Notes: generated by a model not told the origin, from the letters alone. Shown: positions 39,286-49,274, counted from the stretch's first letter. The stretch: 64,000 bases of DNA from Vibrio sp. qd031 (GCF_002100145.1 NZ_JXQD01000018.1:310001-374000); one strand, 5' to 3'. Program-made: numbers and translations.

Positions 39286-39744
39286 ATGACTCGAAAACTC
39301 AAAAACATAGGAATTACGCTGTTCAGCATCTTCGCGATGTTGATGTCGACCTATGCTTCGAGTTCGCCTTACATGCTTTTTGGGAGCAGCTTTCAAACTA
39401 GCTCAGTAGTCTCTAACAATGTTAGTCATGCAAATCTTGAGCTGGCAAATAGTAATCACAGTGACCACATACCTGCACGCTACAGTTCTGACGCGGTAGA
39501 TTGCCACTCTTTGGTTAAGTCCTCTCTTCTCGAAAAGGAGAGCTCTAATGGTTTGGAGCATTGTGGAGACTCCAGTGGCGGTATCGATAACTGCTGCACC
39601 CAAATATGCTCTAGTGCCTCATACCCGACCGACAGTGGACGTGATTTAAGCGCAAGCTCGTCGTCACTCGCTTTGTATCACAGCGATAAGATCGGTGTGA
39701 CAGTGGCTCGAATCCAAAGCCTTCTTCGTCCGCCCTCCATTTAA
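39286..39744 (+). CDS. Small secreted Cys/His-rich protein heading the copper operon
   Basis: A 152-residue exported protein with a signal peptide (1-25, ending YASSS). The middle region carries candidate metal ligands: HSDH, DCHS, HCGDSSGG and NCCTQICSS. I cannot assign a firm family; it resembles the small CopL-like or DUF2946-like proteins that precede copper-efflux genes. Its place directly behind a MerR-type promoter and before the cusC-like gene suggests a periplasmic copper-binding or signalling role. AAGGTAAGTA before the ATG supports the start. Confidence 0.65.
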   Translation: MTRKLKNIGITLFSIFAMLMSTYASSSPYMLFGSSFQTSSVVSNNVSHANLELANSNHSDHIPARYSSDAVDCHSLVKSSLLEKESSNGLEHCGDSSGGIDNCCTQICSSASYPTDSGRDLSASSSSLALYHSDKIGVTVARIQSLLRPPSI

Positions 39745-39830
39745 TTCAATACCTCAAATGTAACCCCTCAAGTTTTATAGCCAATGGCTACGCTTGAGTT
39801 ACGTCCAATTCCTAAATCTGGATACACATT

Positions 39831-41219
39831 GTGAACATTGAATTAATCCGCTTGGGGACTGTAAAAACCCTAAGCCTGAGTGTAGCTGTAGCGATGTCTG
39901 CTCTACCCTCCATAACTATCGCTGCGCAAGTAAGCTTGTCGGAAGATATTGCTCAAGCTACGCTACAGCTCAACTCTCTAATTGAGTCAGCCCTTACTAA
40001 TGACACCAGTCGTTCGCAGTTTGCCGCACAGTCTGCGGCCATGCGAGAAACGGCGGTAGCAACAAGCACGTTAATGGACCCTAAGCTAAAAGTAGGCTTT
40101 GGCGGGCTGCCTGTTGACTCTTTTAAGTTTGACGAAGATCCCATGACCAACATATCGGTTGGCATTATGCAGCAGTTTGAGCGTGGAGCGACTTTGGACC
40201 TCAACCATCGCAAGGCAAATCAGCAAGCTGATGGTGTAGCGTTCAATATCCAAGCACGCGAACGTGACATTGCCAATAGCGTGACCCAACTGTGGCTCGA
40301 GCTTGGCTATTTGCAGCAAAGTGCAAAGGTAATTAAGCAAAACCAACAACTCATGGTTGAGCTTGAAAACTTTGTGCAGACCAATTACTCCATCGGTAAT
40401 AGTGAAGCGCAGGATCTATTAAACGCTCAACTCAAAGTCGATAAGTTGGACGAGAAGCTTCAGTCTAACCGTCAAATGCAAAGTCGTATTGTTGCTCAGC
40501 TCTCTGAATGGTTGGGTTCCCAGTGGCTTAACTCGGGAATTTCTACTCAAGCTAGCTATCAGCTCAACTGGACAAGACTAGACTCAATTGTCAGCGATCA
40601 CACCAGTGATACGCAGTTTTACTCCTTACTCAATCAACACCCCATGGCACGTATGGCAGATGCGACCATTTCGGCCAACCGCACTCAGGTTGAATTGGCA
40701 GAGCAGGCTTATACTCCTCAGTTTGGCGTTGAAGTGATGTACGCCTACAGGCAAGCCGACAACATGCGTGGCGAACCGGCCTCAGATTTGCTGAGTGCCT
40801 ATTTGACTTTGGATATCCCTTTATTCACAGATAACCGTCAGGACAAAAGCCTGAACTCAGCTCAATATCAAGTCGGTGCATCCCAGTATCAAAAAGACGC
40901 TTGGCTTTCGCAAATGAATGCGCAAGTGAATGCGCTGATGGCGGACAAAGTGAATCTACTAGAGCGTATTGAGCGTTTTGAGCAAAGGTTGCTCCCTCAA
41001 GCCCAAGCGCGCATTGAAGCTGTTGAGCGCGGCTATCAAAACAACACAGCTCAGTTTGGCGACGTTATTACGGCGGCGAGCGATGAGTTAGCGCTAAACA
41101 TAGAGCTTATACGCCTTAAAACCGACCTTCACCAAACCTATAGCAAGCTTGCCTCGCTCTTGGGTGGCTTTGAGTATCAAGTGGACACACCGGTTCATAC
41201 CTACCCACAACAACAATAA
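39831..41219 (+). CDS. TolC-family outer-membrane channel (CusC-like)
   Basis: A 462-residue outer-membrane efflux protein. A signal region (about 1-30) precedes two OEP repeats of long helices (about 35-240 and 250-450). It forms the exit duct for the CusBA pump. The start is a GTG at 39831 with a weak ribosome site. It lies 86 bases after the small Cys/His protein and 17 before the adaptor gene, so it is in one operon. Sequence identity to E. coli CusC cannot be judged closely by eye. Confidence 0.86.
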   Translation: MNIELIRLGTVKTLSLSVAVAMSALPSITIAAQVSLSEDIAQATLQLNSLIESALTNDTSRSQFAAQSAAMRETAVATSTLMDPKLKVGFGGLPVDSFKFDEDPMTNISVGIMQQFERGATLDLNHRKANQQADGVAFNIQARERDIANSVTQLWLELGYLQQSAKVIKQNQQLMVELENFVQTNYSIGNSEAQDLLNAQLKVDKLDEKLQSNRQMQSRIVAQLSEWLGSQWLNSGISTQASYQLNWTRLDSIVSDHTSDTQFYSLLNQHPMARMADATISANRTQVELAEQAYTPQFGVEVMYAYRQADNMRGEPASDLLSAYLTLDIPLFTDNRQDKSLNSAQYQVGASQYQKDAWLSQMNAQVNALMADKVNLLERIERFEQRLLPQAQARIEAVERGYQNNTAQFGDVITAASDELALNIELIRLKTDLHQTYSKLASLLGGFEYQVDTPVHTYPQQQ

Positions 41220-41236
41220 TAATTAAGGAATTGCAA

Positions 41237-42955
41237 ATGAGTACGTTTAAAGTAGCAAGCCTAGCGCTAGTGATCGGTGGAGCAGTGGGATACGGCGTTA
41301 GTGTCTATTTAAGTGGTATAAGCCATGATATGGCCACAATGGACAGCTCTATGGCCAGCGAACCGGCAGCGAATGAGCCGCTGTATTGGGTCGCGCCAAT
41401 GGATGCCAACTACCGACGCGACAAGCCTGGAAAATCGCCAATGGGCATGGATCTGGTGCCCGTTTACGCAGAGGATTTGGCGGGCGAAAATGATAAGCCT
41501 GGAACGGTAAAAATTGACCCAGCCGTAGAGAACAATCTAGGCGTTAAGACGGCAACGGCTGAACTTGAAGAGCTTACACCGCGCATCGATACTGTGGGTT
41601 ACATCGCCTTCGATGAGAGTAAATTGTGGCAAACCAATGTGCGTGTAGCTGGTTGGGTTGAGAAACTTCACATCAATGCGGTGGGCGAAAAAGTTCAAAA
41701 AGGCGATGTGTTGTTTACCCTTTACTCTCCCGAGTTGGTCAAAGCTCAAGAAGAATTAATTAGTGCCTACAAGACCAATCGCAAAGGTATGGTGACCGCG
41801 GCTACCGACCGTTTGGCGACGCTAGGCGTTGACCGAGACCAAGTTCGCGCTATCGCTCGTAAAGGCCGATCTTCTCAATCCATCGAAATTTATGCTCCCG
41901 CGGATGGGATTATTGCCAGCCTAAACATTCGTGAAGGAGGCTACTTGTCTCCGGCGCAGGCTGTCATCAGTGCAGGTCCACTGGATGAGGTATGGGTTGA
42001 TGCTGAAGTCTTTGAGCGTCAATCTCACTGGATTGAGCAAGGCAGTCTCGCCTCTATGACACTAGATGCCATTCCTGGTGGTGAATGGACGGGGGAAGTC
42101 GACTACGTCTATCCCATTCTCGATCCCAGCACTCGAACCTTGCGCGTTCGACTTCGATTTGACAACCCCAACGGCGAACTTAAGCCCAACATGTACGCCA
42201 ATGTCACTCTTGCACCTATAAGCCAGGATGAAGTATTGACAATTCCACGCTCATCGGTGATCCGTTCTGGAGGAATGACCCGAGTCGTGCTCTCTGAAGG
42301 CGAAGGAAAATACCGCTCTGCACGCATTGAAGTGGGTCGGGAAGCGGCAGACAAAATTGAAGTCGTAGGCGGTCTCTCTAAAGGTGACCGCGTGGTCACT
42401 TCAGCCCACTTCATGCTCGATTCCGAGTCTAGTCAATCAGCAGATCTATCTAGAATCAATGGCGTTGAAGCGCCCGCAGAAACGGCATGGGCAAAAGGCG
42501 AAATTACTGACGTAATGGCCGGACATCGCATGCTCACTATTAACCACGACCCAGTACCAGAGTGGAATTGGCCCGGCATGGTGATGAACTTTAATGTTGC
42601 CGAAGGTGTCGATTTTGACCCGTTCACCCAAGGGCAAGCCATCGAGTTTGAAATGCAAAAAGGTGAATCAGGCCAATACGAAGTCGTCGATTACAAGATT
42701 AGCGAGTCTCAAGTCGCTAAAGAGGTCTGGGTCGACGGTGATATCACCATGCTCATGGCTGACTTTGGCATGATCACCTTAAACCATAAGCCGGTTAACG
42801 AGTGGAGTTGGGAAGCCGGAGAGATGAACTTTACTGTTGATGACGCGGTTGAATTGTCAGGCTTCGAAGAAGGGCAGAGCGTGCGCTTTTTAGTGGAGAA
42901 GCAAGGCTCTGAGTACTTACTAAAACAACTTGAAATGAGCGAGGGCAACCAATGA
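41237..42955 (+). CDS. cusB: CusB-like RND adaptor with fused metal-binding domains
   Basis: A 572-residue periplasmic adaptor. An N-terminal signal/anchor (about 1-22) leads to a heavy-metal-binding domain (about 50-77, YWVAPMDANYRRDKPGKSPM). The hairpin, lipoyl and beta-barrel domains span about 90-405. At the C-terminus are two CusF-like domains (about 419-490 and 498-570). The first keeps the CusF ligand set: His in TINHDP, Trp in WNWPG and both Met in MVMNF. The second keeps His in LNHKP and Trp but has lost the first Met (WEAGEMNF). The adaptor passes Cu(I) or Ag(I) to the pump. ATG at 41237 after AAGGAA; it overlaps cusA by four bases. Confidence 0.92.
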   Translation: MSTFKVASLALVIGGAVGYGVSVYLSGISHDMATMDSSMASEPAANEPLYWVAPMDANYRRDKPGKSPMGMDLVPVYAEDLAGENDKPGTVKIDPAVENNLGVKTATAELEELTPRIDTVGYIAFDESKLWQTNVRVAGWVEKLHINAVGEKVQKGDVLFTLYSPELVKAQEELISAYKTNRKGMVTAATDRLATLGVDRDQVRAIARKGRSSQSIEIYAPADGIIASLNIREGGYLSPAQAVISAGPLDEVWVDAEVFERQSHWIEQGSLASMTLDAIPGGEWTGEVDYVYPILDPSTRTLRVRLRFDNPNGELKPNMYANVTLAPISQDEVLTIPRSSVIRSGGMTRVVLSEGEGKYRSARIEVGREAADKIEVVGGLSKGDRVVTSAHFMLDSESSQSADLSRINGVEAPAETAWAKGEITDVMAGHRMLTINHDPVPEWNWPGMVMNFNVAEGVDFDPFTQGQAIEFEMQKGESGQYEVVDYKISESQVAKEVWVDGDITMLMADFGMITLNHKPVNEWSWEAGEMNFTVDDAVELSGFEEGQSVRFLVEKQGSEYLLKQLEMSEGNQ

Positions 42956-45900
42956 TAAGCGCAATCATTCGTTGGTCTATCAACAATCGTTTTCTGGTTC
43001 TGGTCGCCACCTTCGCGCTCGTGTTTGGTGGGCTTTACAGTGTTAAAAATACTCCGGTGGACGCCATCCCTGATCTGTCCGATGTTCAGGTGATCATCAA
43101 AACCAGTTACCCTGGCCAAGCGCCGCAAGTGGTTGAAGACCAAGTAACCTACCCACTTACCACCGCGATGCTCGCTGTACCCGGTGCAGAAACCGTTCGA
43201 GGCTATTCGTTCTTTGGTGACTCCTACGTCTATATCATTTTTAACGATGATACGGACATGTATTGGGCTCGTTCGAGAGTATTGGAGTATCTGAGCCAAG
43301 TCGCGCCTAACCTGCCCCCTAGTGCAAAGCCAACATTGGGGCCTGATGCGACTGGTGTAGGTTGGGTGTACAGCTATGTGTTGCAAGATAAAACAGGTCA
43401 GCATGACTTGGCGCAGCTTCGTAGTCTTCAAGATTGGTTTTTGAAATACGAGTTGCAGACTGTAGATGGAGTATCGGAAGTGGCCACCGTCGGCGGCATG
43501 GTCAAGCAGTATCAGGTACAAATTGATCCCGCTAAACTGCGCGCTTACGACCTCACTCTGCAACAAATCAACATGGCTATCCAAAACGGTAACCAAGAGA
43601 GCGGTGCATCCGTGGTCGAGGTGGCGGAAGCTGAGCACATGGTGCGAACCACAGGTTACCTGTCGAGTATCGAAGACATCCAAGCGCTGCCGCTGAAAGT
43701 GACCAAGCAAGGAACGCCATTGCTTTTGGGTGATATTGCTGACATCAATCTAGGTCCACAAATGCGCCGTGGCATCTCTGAGCTGAACGGTGAAGGCGAA
43801 GCGGTCGGTGGCGTGATTGTGATGCGCTTTGGTGAAAACGCCAGCGAAGTTATTGGGAATGTCAAAGATAAACTGGCAGAGCTTCAACGTAGCTTGCCAG
43901 AAGGTGTCGAGATTGTCACAACCTACGACCGTTCAACCTTGATTGATGCGGCAGTAGAAAACTTATGGAAGAAGCTCGCGGAAGAGTTCATCGTGGTCGC
44001 GGTAGTCTGTGCGCTGTTTCTGTTTCACATTCGTTCGTCGCTGGTTATCGCACTGAGTCTGCCCGTAGGAATACTGTCTGCGTTTATTGTCATGCATTGG
44101 CAAGGCATTAATGCCAACATTATGTCGTTGGGTGGTATTGCTATTGCTATTGGGGCCATGGTGGACGGTGCTATCGTAATGATAGAAAACGTGCACAAGC
44201 ACATTGAGAGGACTCCGCTTACCGATAAAAATCGCTGGCAAGTAATAGGTGATGCTGCGCAAGAGGTGGGGGCTCCGCTGTTCTTCTCGCTGATTATCAT
44301 CACGCTGAGTTTTGTTCCTGTGTTTGCCCTTGAGGGTCAAGAGGGCAAGATGTTCTCGCCATTGGCGTTTACTAAAACCTACGCTATGGCTGCGTCGGCT
44401 GGACTTGCAATTACCTTGGTACCCGTGCTCATGGGATACTTCATTCGCGGTAAGGTGCTACCTGAGCACAAGAATCCAATCAATAAAAGTCTTATCGCCC
44501 TATATAAGCCACTGCTCTCTGTGAGCTTGAAGTACCCGAAAAGTGTCATTTTGATAGCCATTGCATTAATGGGATCAGCTTACTATCCAACCACTAAGCT
44601 CGGCAGCGAGTTTATCCCTCCGTTGGATGAGGGCGATCTCATGTATATGCCTACGACGTACCCTGGTATCTCTATTGGTAAAGCTCGAGAGCTACTGCAG
44701 CAAACCAACAAGCTGATCATGACTGTACCTGAAGTGGAAACCGCTTGGGGTAAAATTGGTCGTGCCGAAACGGCTACCGATCCCGCCCCACTCACCATGA
44801 TTGAGACGGTGATACAGCTTAAACCTAGAGACCAGTGGCGTGAGGGCGTGTCCACTGAATCCTTACGTAAAGAGTTTGATGACTTAGTGAAGTTCCCTGG
44901 CCTAACCAACGCCTGGGTTATGCCTATCAAGACTCGTATCGACATGCTGGCTACGGGCATTAAAACTCCAATAGGTATCAAGATTGCAGGGCCAGAACTC
45001 AAGGTCATTGAGCAAATAGGTTCAGAACTTGAGCCCATTCTTAATGACATTAGCGGTACATCATCCGTGTATGCCGAACGTGTCGCTGGTGGACGCTACG
45101 TCACTATCGACATCAATCGCCGCGCCGCTGCTCGGTATGGTCTTAGCATCAAAGAAGTGCAGCAAGTGGTCTCTACTGCGGTAGGGGGTATGAACGTCGG
45201 AGAAACCATTGAAGGATTAGAGCGCTACCCAATCAACGTACGATACCCGCAAGACTATCGTGACTCGGTTGAAAAACTAAAAGAACTGCCACTAGTGACA
45301 CCTAACGGTGCTCGCATCGCTCTGGCGGATGTCGCGGATATTCGCTATGAAGATGGCCCACCGATGATCAAAACTGAAAATGCACGTCCAAACGGATGGG
45401 TATTTGTCGACATCGACGGGCGCGACTTAGGCTCTTATGTTGATGAGGCCAAGCAAGCGGTGGCTGAGCAATTAATGTTACCTGCGGGCTATTCATTGGC
45501 TTGGTCAGGGCAATACGAGTACATGGAGCGAGCGAAAGAGCGCCTTGGAGTGGTGGTGCCGATTACCATCGCCATCATCATGTTATTGCTCTACCTCAGC
45601 TTTAGACGCATAGGCGAAGTGTTAATCATTATGCTGACCTTGCCACTAGCGATGGTAGGCGGTTTGTGGCTGATGCACTACCTCGGTTACAACTTTTCCA
45701 TAGCCGTGGGTGTCGGTTTCATTGCCTTGGCAGGCGTTGCAGTAGAAATCGGGGTGATCATGCTGGTGTACCTCAACCAAGCGTGGCATTACACTAAGCT
45801 GGATGCCCTAGAAAAAGGTCGCTCACTGCAAGTTGCGGATCTGAGTAGTTCTATTCGAGAAGGCGCTGGACAGCGTGTTCGCCCAGTCATGATGACGGTA

Positions 45901-46095
45901 CTTACAGTGATCATTGGCCTTATTCCTATTATGTATGGCGAGGGTACTGGTTCTGAAGTCATGCAGCGAATAGCCGCACCTATGATTGGAGGGATGGCCT
46001 CTGCACTGCTACTGACTCTGCTGGTTCTTCCCGCCATTTTCAAATTGTGGAAACAGCGAGAGCTAAGACACATTTCTACACCAAAAACAGGTTAA
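42952..46095 (+). CDS. cusA: CusA-like copper/silver RND pump
   Basis: A 1047-residue heavy-metal RND transporter with twelve helices and two large periplasmic loops. It matches CusA closely around RIDMLATGIKTPIGIKIAG, and the methionine positions of the metal relay are retained in PLTMIETVI and RIDML; a third Met lies in VGGMNVGE. Helix 4 contains the proton-relay segment IAIGAMVDGAIVMIENVHK. It takes Cu(I) or Ag(I) from the periplasm or adaptor and sends it to the CusC-like channel. The start overlaps the cusB stop (ATGA). A hairpin follows before the cupredoxin gene. Confidence 0.95.
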   Translation: MISAIIRWSINNRFLVLVATFALVFGGLYSVKNTPVDAIPDLSDVQVIIKTSYPGQAPQVVEDQVTYPLTTAMLAVPGAETVRGYSFFGDSYVYIIFNDDTDMYWARSRVLEYLSQVAPNLPPSAKPTLGPDATGVGWVYSYVLQDKTGQHDLAQLRSLQDWFLKYELQTVDGVSEVATVGGMVKQYQVQIDPAKLRAYDLTLQQINMAIQNGNQESGASVVEVAEAEHMVRTTGYLSSIEDIQALPLKVTKQGTPLLLGDIADINLGPQMRRGISELNGEGEAVGGVIVMRFGENASEVIGNVKDKLAELQRSLPEGVEIVTTYDRSTLIDAAVENLWKKLAEEFIVVAVVCALFLFHIRSSLVIALSLPVGILSAFIVMHWQGINANIMSLGGIAIAIGAMVDGAIVMIENVHKHIERTPLTDKNRWQVIGDAAQEVGAPLFFSLIIITLSFVPVFALEGQEGKMFSPLAFTKTYAMAASAGLAITLVPVLMGYFIRGKVLPEHKNPINKSLIALYKPLLSVSLKYPKSVILIAIALMGSAYYPTTKLGSEFIPPLDEGDLMYMPTTYPGISIGKARELLQQTNKLIMTVPEVETAWGKIGRAETATDPAPLTMIETVIQLKPRDQWREGVSTESLRKEFDDLVKFPGLTNAWVMPIKTRIDMLATGIKTPIGIKIAGPELKVIEQIGSELEPILNDISGTSSVYAERVAGGRYVTIDINRRAAARYGLSIKEVQQVVSTAVGGMNVGETIEGLERYPINVRYPQDYRDSVEKLKELPLVTPNGARIALADVADIRYEDGPPMIKTENARPNGWVFVDIDGRDLGSYVDEAKQAVAEQLMLPAGYSLAWSGQYEYMERAKERLGVVVPITIAIIMLLLYLSFRRIGEVLIIMLTLPLAMVGGLWLMHYLGYNFSIAVGVGFIALAGVAVEIGVIMLVYLNQAWHYTKLDALEKGRSLQVADLSSSIREGAGQRVRPVMMTVLTVIIGLIPIMYGEGTGSEVMQRIAAPMIGGMASALLLTLLVLPAIFKLWKQRELRHISTPKTG

Positions 46096-46107
46096 TTAAC
46101 CACTAAG

Positions 46108-46134
46108 AGGGGAGCGTAGTTAGGCGCTACCCCT
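46108..46134 (+). terminator. Hairpin between cusA and cupredoxin genes
   Basis: AGGGGAGCG (46108-46116) pairs with CGCTACCCCT (46125-46134) with one bulged A, followed by TTTGAC. It is probably a partial terminator that lowers or separates the downstream gene. Confidence 0.55.
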
Positions 46135-46168
46135 TTGACAATACGACTCATTTAGTAAGGAAAATATC

Positions 46169-46723
46169 ATGAAAAACACCATAATCACGACTCTATTATC
46201 GACCACTGCTATCGCTTTTGTACCTGTAACTCTAGCAGATGCAGATCATGCACACATGGACCACTCAAACATGGATCATAGCACCATGAATCATGCGAAT
46301 ATGGACCAAAGCAAAATGGATCATTCAATGATGAACATGGAGGGCATGTCTGCCGTCGGTATGCCTGCCATGGGTGCCAAACCAGACAAAGTGATTCATG
46401 TGCTTCTTAACGATGATATGAGCATCACGTTCAAGAAGGACGTTCAAATCGAATCAAATGATGTGGTTCAGTTTGTAGTACTAAACGTGGGAAAAATGGA
46501 GCATGAATTTGCCATTGGTTCGCATGATGAGCAGTTAGCACATCGCGAAATGATGAAAAGCATGGGGGGGCACGATCATGATATGGGGAACGCCGTCACT
46601 GTGAAGCCGGGCAAAGCAAAGCAGTTACTTTGGCATTTCCATGGTGAAAGTGACGTTGAACTAGCCTGTAATATCCCTGGTCATGCTGAGCAAGGAATGA
46701 TTAAAGAGATCACACTAAAATAG
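46169..46723 (+). CDS. Periplasmic cupredoxin with Met/His-rich N-terminus (CopI-like)
   Basis: A 184-residue exported blue-copper-type protein. The signal peptide (1-23) is followed by a metal-grabbing repeat of MDHS/NMDH units at about 30-60. The cupredoxin domain (about 72-184) holds a type-1 copper site: His112 (MEHEF), then Cys167, His172 and Met177 in CNIPGHAEQGM. It likely binds or buffers periplasmic copper for the CusCBA pump. The start follows AAGGAAAATATC. It sits 73 bases after cusA behind a hairpin, so it may be read from the same MerR-type promoter. Confidence 0.9.
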   Translation: MKNTIITTLLSTTAIAFVPVTLADADHAHMDHSNMDHSTMNHANMDQSKMDHSMMNMEGMSAVGMPAMGAKPDKVIHVLLNDDMSITFKKDVQIESNDVVQFVVLNVGKMEHEFAIGSHDEQLAHREMMKSMGGHDHDMGNAVTVKPGKAKQLLWHFHGESDVELACNIPGHAEQGMIKEITLK

Positions 46724-46758
46724 CTCGCTAGACATTGATCAAAGTTTATTACCCCCTG

Positions 46759-46793
46759 ACGCCAGCAATAACACGCTGGCGTTGTTGGTTTGG
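46759..46793 (+). terminator. Terminator after the copper operon
   Basis: ACGCCAGC (46759-46766) / GCTGGCGT (46775-46782), followed by a T-rich run (TGTTGGTTT). Confidence 0.75.
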
Positions 46794-46895
46794 AAATTAG
46801 GTTTCAAAAAGCAGACTATTCTTGAACGAAATCAACGTCTTTAATCAGCATTACCTATAGGTTGTTAAGACGGTATTTAGATCGGGACAAAGGAT

Positions 46896-48224
46896 ATGGA
46901 CGATTTAACCCTAGAAGACAAAATTTATGGCTTGTCTGAATTTTGGAAAACCGCTTGCTACAATTTCGTTTATTTCGACAAGGTTCCAGATCTCAATTTT
47001 GATGATGCCTTCCGCAGTTATATCCCCAAAATTATTGCCACAACAGATATCTATTCCTATTACCGACTATTACAACAGTTTTGCGCGTTGCTAAAGGATG
47101 GTCACACCAACGTATTTCTACCTGAAAAGCTGCAGCGAGACTGTCTTGGTCAACCTCCACTCACTCTCATCGGGCATTGCAACAACGCTGTGATCGTTGC
47201 GGTAGAAGAAAAGATTGCCAACGATATACCTGTTGGCTCGGTAATTAAAACCATTAATGATCGACCAGTGCACGACTACATCGCAAAGTGTGTAATGCCT
47301 TATATTTCGGCTTCAACTGACCATGTACGAGTCAGTGAATCCTATACTAAAGCTTTACAAGGGTTGATTGATACTGAGGTTGAGTTTGAGGTTCTAACCC
47401 CAACAAACATGCGCCGAAAATGTAAGCTAAAAAGGCAACCACTGGGCCACCAACAAGCCTACCAACGTTTATCGTTACCCTGTAATGGTGAAAGCCGTTT
47501 TCAACTAAAAAAGCTCGATTCAGATATCCTTTACATCGCTTTAAATAGCTTTGAGGACAAATCGATCCTAGACGATTTTACACGTTCATTGTCCACAATA
47601 AACCAGTCAAAAGGACTAATCCTCGATCTTAGATTCAATGGTGGCGGGTCGACAACTATAGGTAATACGATTTTGGCCCACCTCATCGATAAACCTGTGC
47701 AAGGCGCGTCAACCCAGTCTCGTCAACACATTGGAAACATGAGTGCCTATGCTCAAATCATGGAGCATGTAGATCTTAATTTACTTGATGCGGATTCACT
47801 GGCAATGCTTAAAAAAATATCTCAATCTCCACAGTACAATAAATGGACCAGCAGTGACGGAGATTGGCTTGAACCTGCCGAAGAGACTAAAACAGACATT
47901 CCAATTTATGTACTGATAGGACACAACACCGCTTCTGCCGCAGAAGATTTTTTAGTGCAATTACGCTCTATTGACTATATCAAAACCGTTGGGAGTCCGT
48001 CGTTTGGTAGTACAGGCCAACCGCTGTTTGGTCAATTGCCTGGTGGTGGAAGCTTTCGAGTATGCACTCTTAGGAATACCTACCCTGATGGAACCGAGTT
48101 TAATGGTGTAGGGATTCAACCTGACCTACCCTTTGTCCCAACGTTGAGCCAATTTCTGTCGGGACAAGATCATACCCTGTTGTTCGCTTTAGAAGCGATT
48201 AAGCGTGAACTTGCTTCAACGTGA
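46896..48224 (+). CDS. S41-family serine peptidase
   Basis: A 442-residue peptidase of the C-terminal-processing (tail-specific) family. The S41 core (about 215-430) shows KGLILDLRFNGGGS, the catalytic serine region in GHNTASAAEDF (about residues 345-355) and the late motif LPGGGSFRV. The N-terminal part (about 1-100) is helical with YYRLLQQFCALLKDGHTNVFLP, as in cytosolic S41 relatives. It has no signal peptide or PDZ domain that I can place with certainty. The substrate is unknown. It stands alone after the copper operon and converges with the pseudouridine synthase gene. Confidence 0.85.
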   Translation: MDDLTLEDKIYGLSEFWKTACYNFVYFDKVPDLNFDDAFRSYIPKIIATTDIYSYYRLLQQFCALLKDGHTNVFLPEKLQRDCLGQPPLTLIGHCNNAVIVAVEEKIANDIPVGSVIKTINDRPVHDYIAKCVMPYISASTDHVRVSESYTKALQGLIDTEVEFEVLTPTNMRRKCKLKRQPLGHQQAYQRLSLPCNGESRFQLKKLDSDILYIALNSFEDKSILDDFTRSLSTINQSKGLILDLRFNGGGSTTIGNTILAHLIDKPVQGASTQSRQHIGNMSAYAQIMEHVDLNLLDADSLAMLKKISQSPQYNKWTSSDGDWLEPAEETKTDIPIYVLIGHNTASAAEDFLVQLRSIDYIKTVGSPSFGSTGQPLFGQLPGGGSFRVCTLRNTYPDGTEFNGVGIQPDLPFVPTLSQFLSGQDHTLLFALEAIKRELAST

Positions 48225-48264
48225 GCACGAGACTTCAATAGCTAGGCACATCGATTCGGTCACA

Positions 48265-49014
48265 CTATTTGAATGGATTTGGACTATGCCCATGAATAGG
48301 CTCGCCCGTTCTTGGGTGAGTAAAGTCAATATCACTGGCATGAAGCATTAAGCGCTGTGCTTGGCCTTCGATTTCAAAGCTGGCAGCTTGACTGGGGCTA
48401 TTGTAAAGATCACACCCTAATATCGGGTGACCAAACTCAAGGCTATGGATGCGTAATTGATGAGTACGACCGGTAATTGGTGCGTATTGTACTAACGTTC
48501 TAGGCGGGTTATCCAAACGCGTAACGACCTGATAGTCACTAACCGCCCTTTTGCCAGTAAAGTCACAAATCTTCACCCGGGGAAACAACGCCTTATCTTT
48601 GGCAATGGGGGCCGAGATTTGACCATTGTCGGCTTCCACCCATCCACTGAGCATCGCCAAATAGCGCTTTTTGACTGTTCTGTCCTGAAACTGTTTATTC
48701 AAACTTTTAGAGGCTGCGCTGTTTAGCCCCACCACCATGACGCCTGAGGTTCCTAAATCGAGTCGATGTGGTAATTTTGCGTTCGCAAAAGCGGGGGTTG
48801 CTTTGTTTGCCGAGGTCGCGCACTGGCCATTCACCAAGCGATAATGGACAGAGTCCCAGTTGAGTGGGTTTTTCCCCGATAGGCTTAACAAACCACTCGG
48901 TTTATCAATCAGTAATATGTCGTCATCTTGATAGAGGATCTCTACCCTTCCTAGACATTCAGGTGCGACAAAGTCATCGATTATTTCGCGTATTACTGAG
49001 CCAGTATTAGACAT
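48265..49014 (-). CDS. RluA-family pseudouridine synthase
   Basis: A 249-residue RNA-modifying enzyme that isomerises uridine to pseudouridine. The catalytic motif HRLDLGTSGVMV (Asp at about residue 88) is intact, with the later PITGRTHQLRIH and HPILGCDLY conserved segments. The protein lacks an S4 RNA-binding domain, as in the short RluA/TruC-like members. The target RNA cannot be told from the sequence. The start at 49014 has a weak ribosome site. It is monocistronic; the downstream gene is convergent. Confidence 0.9.
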   Translation of the reverse strand: MSNTGSVIREIIDDFVAPECLGRVEILYQDDDILLIDKPSGLLSLSGKNPLNWDSVHYRLVNGQCATSANKATPAFANAKLPHRLDLGTSGVMVVGLNSAASKSLNKQFQDRTVKKRYLAMLSGWVEADNGQISAPIAKDKALFPRVKICDFTGKRAVSDYQVVTRLDNPPRTLVQYAPITGRTHQLRIHSLEFGHPILGCDLYNSPSQAASFEIEGQAQRLMLHASDIDFTHPRTGEPIHGHSPNPFK

Positions 49015-49274
49015 TTAGCGCGCCTGAAATAGGATTAAAATGACGGATATAGTACTTCAAATATATATCAATGAGTATATAGATTAAGGCTGAGTTCACT
49101 GTGATAATAAACCATATTGCAAATTTTAGTAAAATAACAGTTAAAAACGTAATAAATTAAAAGAACAATATGGTTGGGTATTGCATCAAGAAATAAAACA
49201 CTTTCAAAGACTAAAGTGCTTCAGAGAAAGATTGACGGTAGTCAATGCTTGGCAGCTATCTAACGAGAGAGGAC

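Noticed and set aside
42709..43710. Long minus-strand frame opposite cusB/cusA
   Set aside because: It is antisense to two well-supported genes and has no family features; it is a codon-bias shadow.
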